Shown: positions 32,882 to 41,778 of the stretch, in pieces
Numbering within the stretch: position 1 is the stretch's first letter
Layout of the letters: each line of letters starts with the position of its first letter
Assembly (NCBI RefSeq): GCF_001083785.1
Contig: NZ_LAVL01000059.1
Span: 1-48,152, forward strand
Direction: 5' to 3'
Source: Nonomuraea sp. SBT364
Lineage (GTDB): Bacteria > Actinomycetota > Actinomycetes > Streptosporangiales > Streptosporangiaceae
Length of the DNA stretch: 48,152 nt
Notes under the pieces: model-generated
What the model saw: only the letters and a program-made list of their open reading frames with translations
Told to the model about the DNA's origin: nothing
Database searches by the model: none
Translations under genes and position numbers: made by a program

Positions 32882-34189
32882 ATGAGAGGTAAGCGTGTCG
32901 CCGGTGTGGCGAGTCTGCTGGCCACGGCTGTCCTGCTGGCGGCCTGCGGAGACGGCGGGGGTGACGCCGGGAAGGAGGCCGCCGGGAGCGCGCCCGAGCA
33001 AGTCGTCTTCTGGGGGTGGGCGAAGGGCACCAAGGAGGTCGTCGACGCCTTCAACGCCGCGCACACGGACATCAAGATCAAGTTTGAGGAGATCCCCTCG
33101 GGCAACGCCGGCGGATACGCCAAGTTCGCCAACGCCGTCAAGGCGGGCAACGCCCCCGACCTGATGTCCGTGGAGTACCCGCAGGTGCCCGACTTCGTCA
33201 GCCAGGGCGCGCTGCGCGACATCACCGCGGAGACCGCCGACATCAAGGCGAAGTACCCGGCCAGCGTCATCACCTTGGTCGAGCTGGGCGGCAAGACCTG
33301 GTCCATCCCGCTCGACGCGGCGCCGCAGGTCTTCATCTACCGCAAGGACCTGTTCGAGAAGAACAAGATCGAGGTGCCGAAGACCTGGGACGACTTCCGG
33401 TCCGCCGCCGAGAAGGTGAAGAAGGCCGATGCGAAGGCGCGCATCGGCAGCTTTCACCCCGATGACCCCAACCTGCTGGCAACCTACGCCTGGCAGGCGG
33501 GAGGCCAGTGGTTCAGCTCCGCCGGCGGCTCGTGGAAGGTCAGCATCGACGACCCGGCCACCCAGAAGGTCGCCGCCTACTGGAACGACCTGATCAAGGA
33601 CGACCTCGTCAAGGTCCAGCCCACCTTCAGCCAGGAGTGGATCGCCTCGCTGGCCGAGGATCAGGTGTGGGGCTACCTCGGCGCCAACTGGGCCGCCGGC
33701 ATGATCAAGAGCAACAACGCCCCGCAGAGCGGCAAGTGGACGGTGGCGCCCGCGCCGAACTGGGGAACGCCTGCCAGCGGCATGTTCGGCGGCACCACCT
33801 ACGCCGTGAGCAAGGACAGCAAGCACGCCGAGGCGGCGGTCGAAGTGGCCAAGTGGCTGACCGGGGCCCCCGAGGCGTGGACCGCCCGCCTCGGCTCGGG
33901 CACCTCCAGCTCCTTCCCGGCCATCGCCGACCTGGTGCCCGTCGCCGCGAAGACCTTCGACACCGGCTTCTACGGAGGCCAGGACATCTACCAGGTGTTC
34001 TCCGAGGCCTACCAGACGATCAAGCCGGGCTGGACCTGGGGGCCGAGCATGGTCCAGGTGCTGACCTCGTTCAAGGACCGGCTCGGCCAGGTCTCCTCCG
34101 GGGCGACGACCGTACCCGACGTCTTGACCGCGGTGCAGGCCGACACCGTCGAGGAGATCAAGGGACGCGGGCTCGCCGTCACCCCGTAG
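32882..34189 (+). CDS. Sugar ABC transporter substrate-binding lipoprotein
   Basis: 435 aa; the ATG at 32882 lies six bases after GGAGG, better placed than the GTG just before it. The lipobox LLAAC puts the lipidated Cys at residue 22. The mature part is a family 1 extracellular solute-binding protein (VVFWGWAKGTKEVVDAFN, YAKFANAVKAGNAPDLMSVEY, GKTWSIPLDAAPQVFIYRKDLFEKN, WLTGAPEAW). Several Trp residues near the cleft fit carbohydrate stacking. It is the first gene of an operon with two permeases and should capture an oligosaccharide released by the secreted enzymes nearby. Confidence 0.93.
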   Translation: MRGKRVAGVASLLATAVLLAACGDGGGDAGKEAAGSAPEQVVFWGWAKGTKEVVDAFNAAHTDIKIKFEEIPSGNAGGYAKFANAVKAGNAPDLMSVEYPQVPDFVSQGALRDITAETADIKAKYPASVITLVELGGKTWSIPLDAAPQVFIYRKDLFEKNKIEVPKTWDDFRSAAEKVKKADAKARIGSFHPDDPNLLATYAWQAGGQWFSSAGGSWKVSIDDPATQKVAAYWNDLIKDDLVKVQPTFSQEWIASLAEDQVWGYLGANWAAGMIKSNNAPQSGKWTVAPAPNWGTPASGMFGGTTYAVSKDSKHAEAAVEVAKWLTGAPEAWTARLGSGTSSSFPAIADLVPVAAKTFDTGFYGGQDIYQVFSEAYQTIKPGWTWGPSMVQVLTSFKDRLGQVSSGATTVPDVLTAVQADTVEEIKGRGLAVTP

Positions 34190-34252
34190 CGACCGCACCC
34201 GGCCGCCGCCGGCTTCCTCCCCTCGGCAGGCACCCCTTCGGAAGGAAAGACC

Positions 34253-35143
34253 TTGACCACCACCCTCGCCGGACGCGAGCGCGGGCGCTGGGCGATCGTG
34301 CTGTTCACCGCGCCGTTCTTCGTCCTGTTCGCGGCCGTCGTCGTCGCGCCGCTCGGATACGCGCTCTGGCTCAGCCTGTTCAGGGAGCAGTCGTCCGGGC
34401 TCGGCTTCGGTGGCGCGCAGAGCGTCTTCAGCGGCCTGGAGAACTACCTCAGCACCCTGGCCGACCCGGCGTTCCGCGACGGCTTCTGGGTCATCGCGGC
34501 CTACGCCGCGCTCTACATCCCGCTGATGCTCGGCGGCGCGCTCGCGCTGGCCCTGCTGCTGGACTCCGGCGCCGCCCAGCTGCGCAGATTCTTCCAGCTC
34601 GCCCTGTTCATGCCGCACGTCGTCCCCGGCGTGATCGCCGGGCTGATCTGGCTCTACCTCTACCTGCCAGGCATCAGCCCCATCGTGGCGGCGCTGGCCG
34701 ACGGGGGGATCCACTGGGACTTTCTCGGCGACCGGGTGCTGAGCTCGGTGGTCAACGTCGCGGTCTGGGAGTGGACCGGTTACAACATGGTCATCTACTT
34801 CGCCGCGCTCCAGGCCATCCCGCGCGAGGTGCTGGAGGCCGCCACGATGGACGGCGCCGGCCCGGTCCGGGTCGCCCTGCGCATCAAGGTGCCCCTGATC
34901 AGGGGAGCGGTGATCACCACGCTGCTCTTCACGATCATCGGGTCGCTGCAGCTGTTCAACGAGCCGGTGGTCATGGACAGCGTCAGCGACGGCATCGTCA
35001 GCACCTGGACGCCCAACATGTACGCCTACGCCGAGGCGTTCGGCAAGAACGACTACGGCCAGGCCGCCGCCGCGTCCATCATGCTCGCCGCGCTGGCCGC
35101 CGTGCTGTCCTACTTCGTCACCAGGTGGGGGAACAAGAAGTGA
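34253..35143 (+). CDS. Sugar ABC transporter permease (MalF-type)
   Basis: 296 aa; TTG start after GAAGGAAAG. About six membrane segments, beginning WAIVLFTAPFFVLFAAVVVAPLG-like. The EAA loop that docks with the ATPase reads EAATMDGAGPVRVALRIKVPL, followed by a conserved pattern of small residues. Short overlap (GTGA) with the second permease. Confidence 0.93.
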   Translation: MTTTLAGRERGRWAIVLFTAPFFVLFAAVVVAPLGYALWLSLFREQSSGLGFGGAQSVFSGLENYLSTLADPAFRDGFWVIAAYAALYIPLMLGGALALALLLDSGAAQLRRFFQLALFMPHVVPGVIAGLIWLYLYLPGISPIVAALADGGIHWDFLGDRVLSSVVNVAVWEWTGYNMVIYFAALQAIPREVLEAATMDGAGPVRVALRIKVPLIRGAVITTLLFTIIGSLQLFNEPVVMDSVSDGIVSTWTPNMYAYAEAFGKNDYGQAAAASIMLAALAAVLSYFVTRWGNKK

Positions 35144-35979
35144 CGTCACGCCTGATGTCCAGGGGCGCCGTCAACGTCCTGCTGCTCATCGCCACCGTCT
35201 ACATGCTGCTGCCGCTGACCTGGCTGCTCTTCGCGGCCACCAAGTCGCTGCCCGACCTGTACGCCACGCCCGGCTTCGCCTTCGCCGATCTCAACCTCGG
35301 CGCCAACCTCTCCGCCGTGGCCGAGGAGGGTGACGGCGTCTTCTTCCGCTGGTATCTCAACAGCCTGCTGTACGCGGGCCTCGGCGCCGCGCTCGGCGGC
35401 CTCATCAGCGTCGCCTGCGGCTACGCCTTCGACAAGTACGACTGGCGGGGCAAGGAGAAGCTGTTCGGCGTCGTGCTGCTCGGCGTGCTCGTGCCCACCA
35501 CCGCCACGGCCGTGCCGCTCTACCTGCTGGCCTCGAAGATCGACCTGGTGAACACGTTCTGGGCGGTGTTCATCCCCTCACTGGTACATCCGTTCAGCGT
35601 CTACCTGGCCAGAGTCCTGTCGTCGGGCTACGTGCCCGGCGAGGTGCTGGAGGCCGCCCGGTCCGACGGGGCCGGCGAGGTCCGCACGTTCGCGTCGGTC
35701 GCGCTGCCCATGCTGACGCCGGCGTACGTGACGATCTTCCTGTTCCAGTTCACCGGCATCTGGAACAACTTCTTCCTGCCTCTGGTCATGCTGTCGGACC
35801 AGCGGCTGTTCCCGCTCAGCCTGGGCCTGTACTCGTGGAACACCCAGGTGACCGCCTTCCCCGAGTACAGCACGCTGGTGATCACCGGCTCGCTGCTCTC
35901 GGTGGTGCCGTTGCTGCTGGTGTTCGTGCTCCTGCAGCGGTTCTGGCGGGCCGGGATGACCGCGGGCAGCGTCAAGTGA
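35140..35979 (+). CDS. Sugar ABC transporter permease (MalG-type)
   Basis: 279 aa; GTG start overlapping the previous stop by four bases. Six membrane segments and an EAA loop EAARSDGAGEVRTFASVALP, with NNFFLPLVMLSDQRLFPLSLG downstream, as in carbohydrate-uptake inner permeases. No ATP-binding gene follows. Actinomycetes often use one shared MsiK-type ATPase encoded elsewhere, which would explain the gap. Confidence 0.93.
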   Translation: MTSRLMSRGAVNVLLLIATVYMLLPLTWLLFAATKSLPDLYATPGFAFADLNLGANLSAVAEEGDGVFFRWYLNSLLYAGLGAALGGLISVACGYAFDKYDWRGKEKLFGVVLLGVLVPTTATAVPLYLLASKIDLVNTFWAVFIPSLVHPFSVYLARVLSSGYVPGEVLEAARSDGAGEVRTFASVALPMLTPAYVTIFLFQFTGIWNNFFLPLVMLSDQRLFPLSLGLYSWNTQVTAFPEYSTLVITGSLLSVVPLLLVFVLLQRFWRAGMTAGSVK

Positions 35980-35990
35980 CGGGGGACGAG

Positions 35991-36992
35991 ATGATCGGGA
36001 CCAAGCCGGCGACGCTGCTCGCCATGGGCCGCGGCGTCGCCGGACGGCTGATCACCGCCGAGGTCCGCGACCGCCTGACCGAGATCGCCGACGTGGACCC
36101 CGAACTGGTGGCCCACGACTTCGCCGACCCGCGCGTGGCCGCCGCGCTCGAGCGCGCCGAGGTGCTCTGGACGAGCTGGGAATGCCCGCCGATCACCGCG
36201 GACGTGCTGGCCGCAGCCCCCCGGCTGAAGGCCGTCGTCCACGCGGCCGGAACCGTTAAGCACCACATCACCGCGGCGTGCTGGCAACGCGGCATCCGGG
36301 TGTCGTCGGCCGCCGCCGCCAACGCCGAGCCGGTCGCCGAATACACCCTCGCCGCGATCCTGTTCGCCAACAAGCGGGTGCTCGACATCGCCCGCCTCTA
36401 CCGCGACCACCGGACCGCCCTCGACTGGGACCGCCGGTTCCCGGGCTTCGGCAACTACCGGCGCACGGTCGGCATCGTCGGCGCCTCCAGGATCGGCCGG
36501 CGCGTGGTCGAGCTGCTGCGCCCCTTCCAGCTCGACGTCCTCGTCGCCGACCCGTACCTGTCCGACGACCTCGGCGTCCCGCGCGTCGAGCTCGACGAGT
36601 TGCTCGCCCGCAGCGACGTGGTCAGCCTGCACGCCCCCTCCCTGCCGGAGACCAGGCACCTCATCGACGCCGCACGGCTGGCGCGCATGCGCGACGGCGC
36701 GACTCTGATCAACACGGCCCGCGGGGCGCTGGTCGACCAGGAGGCGCTGACCGCCGAACTGGCCCGCGGCCGGCTGTTCGCCGTCGTCGACGTGACCGAG
36801 CCCGAGGTGCTGCCCGCCGACTCGCCCCTGTACGACGAGCCGCGCGTCCTGCTCACCCCGCACATCGCCGGATCGCTCGGCGGCGAGCTGGCCCGCATGG
36901 CCGACCTCGCCCTCGACGAACTGTCCCGATACGCCCGCGGCCGGCCCTTCGCCTACGGCGTCGAAGCCGAAGCTCTGGCCAGGATCGCCTGA
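35991..36992 (+). CDS. D-isomer-specific 2-hydroxyacid dehydrogenase
   Basis: 333 aa from the ATG at 35991 (GGGGGA upstream); a GTG at 35976, overlapping the permease stop, is an alternative start. The NAD-binding loop reads GIVGASRIGRRV, close to GxGxxG with Ser in the second Gly place. Catalytic residues are visible as Arg in NTARGALVD, Glu in VTEPEVLP and His in LTPHIAG. The family reduces 2-keto acids or oxidises 2-hydroxy acids; its operon position suggests use on a sugar-acid product of the imported glycan. The substrate is unknown. Confidence 0.88.
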   Translation: MIGTKPATLLAMGRGVAGRLITAEVRDRLTEIADVDPELVAHDFADPRVAAALERAEVLWTSWECPPITADVLAAAPRLKAVVHAAGTVKHHITAACWQRGIRVSSAAAANAEPVAEYTLAAILFANKRVLDIARLYRDHRTALDWDRRFPGFGNYRRTVGIVGASRIGRRVVELLRPFQLDVLVADPYLSDDLGVPRVELDELLARSDVVSLHAPSLPETRHLIDAARLARMRDGATLINTARGALVDQEALTAELARGRLFAVVDVTEPEVLPADSPLYDEPRVLLTPHIAGSLGGELARMADLALDELSRYARGRPFAYGVEAEALARIA

Positions 36993-37189
36993 GCCCGGGC
37001 CCGGACCGTGCCCGGCCGACTTCGGTCACGGCCGTCTCGGGGATCTGCCGCTTGCCCGGGGAGATGGCGGCAGGGGGGAGTGCCGGTGCAGGAGACGTCC
37101 GGTTCCCGAGGTCCGGCCACTGGACTTCGCGGCCGCCCCTCAGTGGGGAACGAGTCTGGCCAGGTCGTCCTGGACGTGCTGCCGGGCGG

Positions 37190-38062
37190 TCAGGCGACGG
37201 GGACCCAGGTGAATCGGCCGTCGGGCCCGCGTTCGGCTCGGCCGAAGACGACGTCGGCGAAGTGGCCGCCGTAGCCGATGGTGCCGGGGCGGCTCAGTTC
37301 CTCGACGAGGCGGCGGCGGTGCCCGGCGGATTCGACGGGGTCGTGGTCGATCCCGCAGGACCATTCGGGGTGGGTGACCTGGACCGGCGCGTGCAGGGCG
37401 TCGCCGAACGCGATCAGGCGCCGGTCGCCGCCGGTGATCGTGTAGGCGGTGTGGCCGATCGTGTGTCCGTGCGCGAAGGAGGCGTGGACACCTGGGAAGA
37501 TCTCCTCGCCGTCCCCGATCGTGCGGACCCGGGGTTCCATGACGGCCAGTCGCGGGTCGGCGGCGAGGTCACGCCGTTCCCATTCGGGCGCTGCGACCAG
37601 GATGGCGGCGTGCGCGAACGGCGGCGCGTCCTGGCCGGGGGCGCTGCTCCAGGACCAGCCCAGGTGGTCGGAGTGCAGGTGGGTGATGGCGACGGTGTCG
37701 ATCTGTTCCGGCGTACGGCCCAGCCGCCGCAGACTGTCCAGCAGCTCACCGCCGGACAACTCCCCCAGCAGCGGGTTGGCCGGGTCGTCGGGGTGGGACT
37801 CGGGCCCGAATCCGGTGTCGACGAGCATCGCGCGGTCGCCGCGTTCGATGAGCAGGGCGCCGATCCCGGCGGCCAGGAAGCCGTCGGCGTCGAGGTGGTC
37901 GCGGTGGTCGGCCCAGTCGGCGGCGGTGGCGGCCGGCAGCCAGCCGCGCGGCTTGAGCCGGGCCATTCCGTCCGGGACGAAGGTGATCGTCACATCACCC
38001 AGCTGGAGCGAGCGGGTGCGGGGGGCACGGCTCAGCCGTGCGCGGTCGAAGACGGTCGTCAT
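37190..38062 (-). CDS. Metallo-beta-lactamase-fold hydrolase
   Basis: 290 aa, ATG start. The metal motif THLHSDHLGW gives the HxHxDH zinc ligands; later ligands fit HGHTIGHTAY and FGDALH. The ending IGYGGHFADVVFGR is typical of the family that includes lactone-hydrolysing (quorum-quenching-like) and detoxifying enzymes. It is divergent from the MarR gene at 38172, which probably represses it. The precise substrate cannot be assigned. Confidence 0.88.
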   Translation of the reverse strand: MTTVFDRARLSRAPRTRSLQLGDVTITFVPDGMARLKPRGWLPAATAADWADHRDHLDADGFLAAGIGALLIERGDRAMLVDTGFGPESHPDDPANPLLGELSGGELLDSLRRLGRTPEQIDTVAITHLHSDHLGWSWSSAPGQDAPPFAHAAILVAAPEWERRDLAADPRLAVMEPRVRTIGDGEEIFPGVHASFAHGHTIGHTAYTITGGDRRLIAFGDALHAPVQVTHPEWSCGIDHDPVESAGHRRRLVEELSRPGTIGYGGHFADVVFGRAERGPDGRFTWVPVA

Positions 38063-38132
38063 GGCCAGGATTCCTGCCTCTTGCTCCGCGAAGGGATGCC
38101 GTCGGGCGACAGCACAGGCAGGACGTTACAGC

Positions 38133-38173
38133 TAGAATCATTCTAATTGCAATCATTCGAGTTGTAGTAGAAT
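38133..38173. promoter_or_regulatory. MarR operator and divergent promoter
   Basis: TAGAAT-C-ATTCTA (38133-38145) is an inverted repeat typical for MarR dimers. TTGCAA (38147-38152) and TAGAAT (38168-38173) may be the regulator gene's own promoter, with a short 15-base spacer. Confidence 0.55.
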
Positions 38174-38609
38174 GGGGCGCGTGATCGACGAGCGCGAGCC
38201 TCAGCCCCAGGCCGAACGGGTGCTCTGCGGCTTGATCAACGGCCTGGCCAAACAGATCGAGGCGCACGTACGGGTCCGCGCGGCCACCCTCGGCCTGACC
38301 ACCTCGCAGGGCGTCGCGCTGCGCGAACTGACCGGCCCCATGACCTTGCGCGAGCTCGCCGAGCGGATGAGCTGCGAGCCCTCCAACGCCACCTTCGTCG
38401 CCGACCGCCTCGAGGAACAGGGCTATCTCGAACGCCATCCGCACCCCGGCAACCGCCGTGCCAAGCAACTCGTCCTGACGCCCGCCGGCACCGAACTCCG
38501 CGAGCGCCTGCTGCGGCTGCTCTTCGAGGAGTCCCCGCTGGCGCCGCTGTCTTCCGCGGAGCAGGAAACCCTGCAGCGCCTCCTCGCCCGCGCCGTCGTC
38601 GACCGCTGA
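38172..38609 (+). CDS. MarR-family transcriptional regulator
   Basis: 145 aa from the ATG at 38172; no ribosome site is visible. The candidate -10 TAGAAT overlaps this ATG, so the GTG at 38181, seven bases after the -10, may be the true start of a leaderless mRNA (142 aa). The winged helix is clear: GLTTSQGVALRELTGPMTLR, then LAERMSCEPSNATFVADRLEEQGYLER and the wing HPGNRRAKQLVLTPAG. It is divergent from the metallo-beta-lactamase-fold gene. Confidence 0.9.
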   Translation: MGRVIDEREPQPQAERVLCGLINGLAKQIEAHVRVRAATLGLTTSQGVALRELTGPMTLRELAERMSCEPSNATFVADRLEEQGYLERHPHPGNRRAKQLVLTPAGTELRERLLRLLFEESPLAPLSSAEQETLQRLLARAVVDR

Positions 38610-38695
38610 ACCGTGCGCCGGACGCGTACACCCGGGGCGGGCCCGGGGCGTGATCTTGACGGGTTCGCCCCGTCCTCGGTAGATGATGTTCATCG

Positions 38696-39031
38696 TCATG
38701 GTGTGCGTGTCGCCGCCGTCCGGTGGGTGAAGCGCACGATGGCGTCCCAACCCCCTCGAACGTTCCGCCCGTAGCTCCATTTTCCCGCCGTCGACGGCGA
38801 CTTCCAGGTGTGCTTGCCATTCCTGGCACGCAGGTAGTCCTGTGAGCAGAGCTCCCGGCCGATGCTGACCCCCGGGACCGGCCCGTCCCCCCTGGTTTCT
38901 GGGTGATCTCCGTGGTGTCGGCGGCGTACCCGCCCGAAGCCCTGAACCGGTACGCACCGGACCCTTTCCTGTCCCAGGCGGCCGGGGGCCCGCCGCGCGA
39001 TCATCACCACTGATGATCTCCATCTCATCAC
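38696..39031 (-). CDS. Possible small hypothetical protein or gene remnant
   Basis: A 111-codon frame between the convergent MarR and TetR genes. The C-terminal half (SIGRELCSQDYLRARNGKHT, then WKSPSTAGKWSYGRNVRGGW) has a balanced, protein-like composition rich in aromatic residues, unlike the Arg-rich antisense frames elsewhere; the N-terminal half looks non-coding. No domain or ribosome site is recognised. It may be the tail of a decayed gene. The rest of 38610-39061 shows nothing else. Confidence 0.25.
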   Translation of the reverse strand: MMRWRSSVVMIARRAPGRLGQERVRCVPVQGFGRVRRRHHGDHPETRGDGPVPGVSIGRELCSQDYLRARNGKHTWKSPSTAGKWSYGRNVRGGWDAIVRFTHRTAATRTP

Positions 39032-39061
39032 GGCGACCTGAACGCGTCGGTCGCTCGTGCG

Positions 39062-39664
39062 CTATTTCGACGGGGTCGCGAGGTGCAGGGCGGCCTGCAT
39101 GAGTGCCGCCTTGGCCGATGCGGGCGTGCTTGAGCTGTCGGCGTGCATCATGCGCGCCATCTGCGGTACGGCGTACCACCAGCCCGCGAGGGCGAGGACG
39201 AGGAAGGCGAGGTCGGCCGCGGGAAGCCGGTCGCTGATCGCGTTGCTCTGCTGCGCCCGCGCGAACGCGGCGACCTTGGTGCGGTAGTAGTCGGTGCGGG
39301 ACGCCTCGTCGGGGACCTCGGGGAGGTCGAGCAGCCCTTCCCAGAGCAGGAGCCTGGTCAGCTCGGGGTGTTCGGCGTGGTATTCGTACACCGAGCCCGC
39401 GTACCGGGCCACGGCCTCGGGGCCGTCGAGGTGGTCGAGCGGGACGGCGGCGGCGACCTTGTTGAGCTCGTCGGCGAGCACGGTGGCGAAGAGCTGGGGC
39501 TTGTCGCCGAAGTAGGTGTACAGGCGCTCCTTGTTGACTCCCGCACGCCGGGCGATGCGTTCCATGGTCGTGCCGCCGAGACCATGGGCGGCGAACTCGG
39601 CGACGGCGGCCTCTTTGAGTTTGCGCTTGGTCTCCTCGGTGTTCCATGCCATGCCGGCCAGCAT
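39062..39664 (-). CDS. TetR-family repressor
   Basis: 200 aa from the ATG at 39664 (GGGAG eight bases upstream); the ATG at 39652 is the alternative. The helix-turn-helix is KEAAVAEFAAHGLGGTTMER and IARRAGVNKERLYTYFGDK, a standard TetR N-terminus, with a helical ligand domain after it. It is divergent from the MFS efflux gene, with two matching inverted repeats between them. Confidence 0.92.
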   Translation of the reverse strand: MLAGMAWNTEETKRKLKEAAVAEFAAHGLGGTTMERIARRAGVNKERLYTYFGDKPQLFATVLADELNKVAAAVPLDHLDGPEAVARYAGSVYEYHAEHPELTRLLLWEGLLDLPEVPDEASRTDYYRTKVAAFARAQQSNAISDRLPAADLAFLVLALAGWWYAVPQMARMMHADSSSTPASAKAALMQAALHLATPSK

Positions 39665-39665
39665 A

Positions 39666-39731
39666 TCCAACGCTCCCGTTGCAGTTTGCTCGCCGGTCTG
39701 CCTACACTGCATCTCCAACGCAACCGTTGGA
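39666..39731. promoter_or_regulatory. Paired TetR operators flanking the MFS promoter
   Basis: Site 1 (39666-39683) has CAACG-CTCC-CGTTG inside a slightly imperfect longer repeat. Site 2 (39714-39731) is the perfect TCCAACG-CAAC-CGTTGGA. Centres are 48 bases apart. A promoter for the MFS gene, TTGCAG (39679-39684), an 18-base spacer, TACACT (39703-39708), lies between them, so bound repressor would block it. Confidence 0.7.
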
Positions 39732-39747
39732 GATCTGGAGAAGCGCC

Positions 39748-40944
39748 ATGCCGGCCATCGCGACCACCCCGCACGCACCCGTCCTCACCGGGCGCGCACC
39801 CCGCGGCGGCGTCGTCGTGCTGCTTGTCGTCACGGCCTTGATCGTGCTGACGCAGCTGTACGTGTCGATCCCGCTGCAAGAACCCGTGGGCGCCGAGTTC
39901 GGTCCGGCGGGAGTGACCGCGGCGCTCACGGCGGGCTACTCGTTCTTCTACGCCGTGGGATTCCTGGTCTACGGGCCGTTGTCGGATCACCTCGGACGTC
40001 GCCGTGTCCTGGTGTCAGGTCTCGCCGTGCTCACGATGGCCACCGTCGCGGTGGGGCTCGCGCCGTCGCCGGCCGCCCTGGGGGTGCTTCGGGCAGTGCA
40101 GGGCGCCGCGGCCGCGACGTTCGCGCCAACGGCGCTGGCCTACCTCGGGGAGGCCCTCCCGCCACGACGGCGTACGGGGGCGATCGGGGCCATCTCCGTG
40201 GCCTTCCTCGCCGCGGGGATCGTCGGGCAGGTGGCCGCCACAGCCATCGGCGCCGCCGGCTGGCGCTGGGTCTTCTTCCTCGGCGGCCTGGCCCTGGCCG
40301 TCCTGACCTTGATCTCCGCCGCGATGATCCGTGAACCCGCTGCGGAGCGGCCGCGCCAACCGCTCCCGAGTCGATACGCAAGCCTGGTCCGCTTCACCGT
40401 CCGGCCCCGCTCACTCGTTCTCTGCGCCGGGCACCTTGTCGTCCTCGGCGGCTTCGTCGGGATGTACACCCTGCTGGGTCCCCATCTGGCCGACGCCGGG
40501 CTCTCCTCCGCCGAGACCATGCCGGTCCGCGCGGCGGCGCTGCCCGCGATGTTCTGTTCGCTGCTCGCCGGCCCCTTGTCGGACCGCTTCGGCGTCACGA
40601 GGTCCGCGCTGATCGGATTCGTCGTCGCCGCCCTGGGCCTGGCAGGCGAAGCCGTACTGGGCGGGAACCTGATCGGTGTCACCGCGGCGAGCGTCGTCTT
40701 CGTCGCGGGAGTCGCCATCCTCGTGCCGACCATGATCACCGTATGGGGCGACGCCGCCCACCCGGCCCGAGGGATCGGGATGGCCGTCAACGGATTCGTC
40801 CTCTTCCTCGGCGCCGGCCTGGGCTCCTACGCCACCGAGCTGCCGGGCGGCTTCTCCACCGCCCTCCTCATCCTCGCCGCCCTCTATCTGGCCGCCGGAA
40901 TCGTCATCTCCGCCGCGACCGGCCGCACCCGTCCGGCTCGATGA
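39748..40944 (+). CDS. MFS efflux transporter
   Basis: 398 aa; ATG with GGAG about eight bases upstream. Around 12 membrane segments. The drug-antiporter motif A appears as GPLSDHLGRRRVLVSG and is echoed in the second half as GPLSDRFGVTRS. Located next to its TetR repressor, it is probably an inducible exporter of a small toxic molecule. Confidence 0.92.
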   Translation: MPAIATTPHAPVLTGRAPRGGVVVLLVVTALIVLTQLYVSIPLQEPVGAEFGPAGVTAALTAGYSFFYAVGFLVYGPLSDHLGRRRVLVSGLAVLTMATVAVGLAPSPAALGVLRAVQGAAAATFAPTALAYLGEALPPRRRTGAIGAISVAFLAAGIVGQVAATAIGAAGWRWVFFLGGLALAVLTLISAAMIREPAAERPRQPLPSRYASLVRFTVRPRSLVLCAGHLVVLGGFVGMYTLLGPHLADAGLSSAETMPVRAAALPAMFCSLLAGPLSDRFGVTRSALIGFVVAALGLAGEAVLGGNLIGVTAASVVFVAGVAILVPTMITVWGDAAHPARGIGMAVNGFVLFLGAGLGSYATELPGGFSTALLILAALYLAAGIVISAATGRTRPAR

Positions 40945-40989
40945 ACCACCAGGACGTACGCCACTTCCATCACCCGAAGGAGTAACGCC

Positions 40990-41778
40990 GTGCCACGACC
41001 GAGAACACTCATCTTCCCCGGCATCGCACTCGCGGTTCTCGCGACCGCGGGAAGCGCCATTGCCGCCAACGCCGGAGAAGAGACCGGGTCCGTCGCCGTC
41101 CGGCCACTGCCGAGCCAGCCACGCGAGGCTTCCGCGACGCCGTCCCCCACCGCCGACAGTCAGGCCGACAGCCGGGCCGACCTCCGTGACGCGCGACGGC
41201 TGGCGAGCGGCGCGCTGCGCGGCACCGGGCTGAGCATCCCCGCCGGCTGGGACGTCGTCGACGTACGACGTGAGCGACACGACGACCGCCAGGTCACCGT
41301 GATCCGTCACCAGCCCGGCGGCTACGTCCTCGGCGGCCCTCACACCAGCCTCGTGCTCGACGAGGACGGCACCCTCCTCGGCTACACGCGACTCACCGGG
41401 CAGGGCGGCGCCGCCGCCCTGCCCGGCGCCGCCGCGAGCGAACGGACCGCGCTCGAATTCCTGGGACAGGTGGCCCCCGGGTACGTCGGCGGCCTCCGCG
41501 TCGAATGGGTCGACCGACACGACGAGACGGTGACCCGGCCTGACGGCAGCACGGTCACCGTCTCAGGGATGAAGGTGAAGATGCACCACGACAACGGCCT
41601 CTACGCCTGGGTCATCGTCGGCGCCGACCGATCCATCCTGACCTACGAACGAGACATCGCCTGGGACTCCGGCCGAGGGCGACGCGGCACCCAGATGTGG
41701 CTCCACGACTCCTGGATCGCCGCCCACGACAACACCGGCCCTCAACCTGACCCGCCGTACGCGCCGGCCACGTCGTAA
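40990..41778 (+). CDS. Secreted protein of unknown function
   Basis: 262 aa; GTG start with GAAGGAG about eight bases upstream. Signal peptide residues 1-~26 (LAVLATAGSAIAANA), then a Ser/Pro/Thr-rich linker (~38-60). The rest has a PepSY-like flavour: HTSLVLDEDGTLLGYTRLTG and later WVDRHDETVTRPDGSTVTV. I do not recognise a family with confidence. It follows the MFS gene by 45 bases and may be co-transcribed. Its last 37 bases overlap the convergent GH35 gene. Confidence 0.75.
   Translation: MPRPRTLIFPGIALAVLATAGSAIAANAGEETGSVAVRPLPSQPREASATPSPTADSQADSRADLRDARRLASGALRGTGLSIPAGWDVVDVRRERHDDRQVTVIRHQPGGYVLGGPHTSLVLDEDGTLLGYTRLTGQGGAAALPGAAASERTALEFLGQVAPGYVGGLRVEWVDRHDETVTRPDGSTVTVSGMKVKMHHDNGLYAWVIVGADRSILTYERDIAWDSGRGRRGTQMWLHDSWIAAHDNTGPQPDPPYAPATS

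Noticed and set aside
39665..39778. Upstream extension of the TetR gene
   Set aside because: It would run through both operators and the divergent promoter; ATG 39664 or 39652 gives the normal family start.
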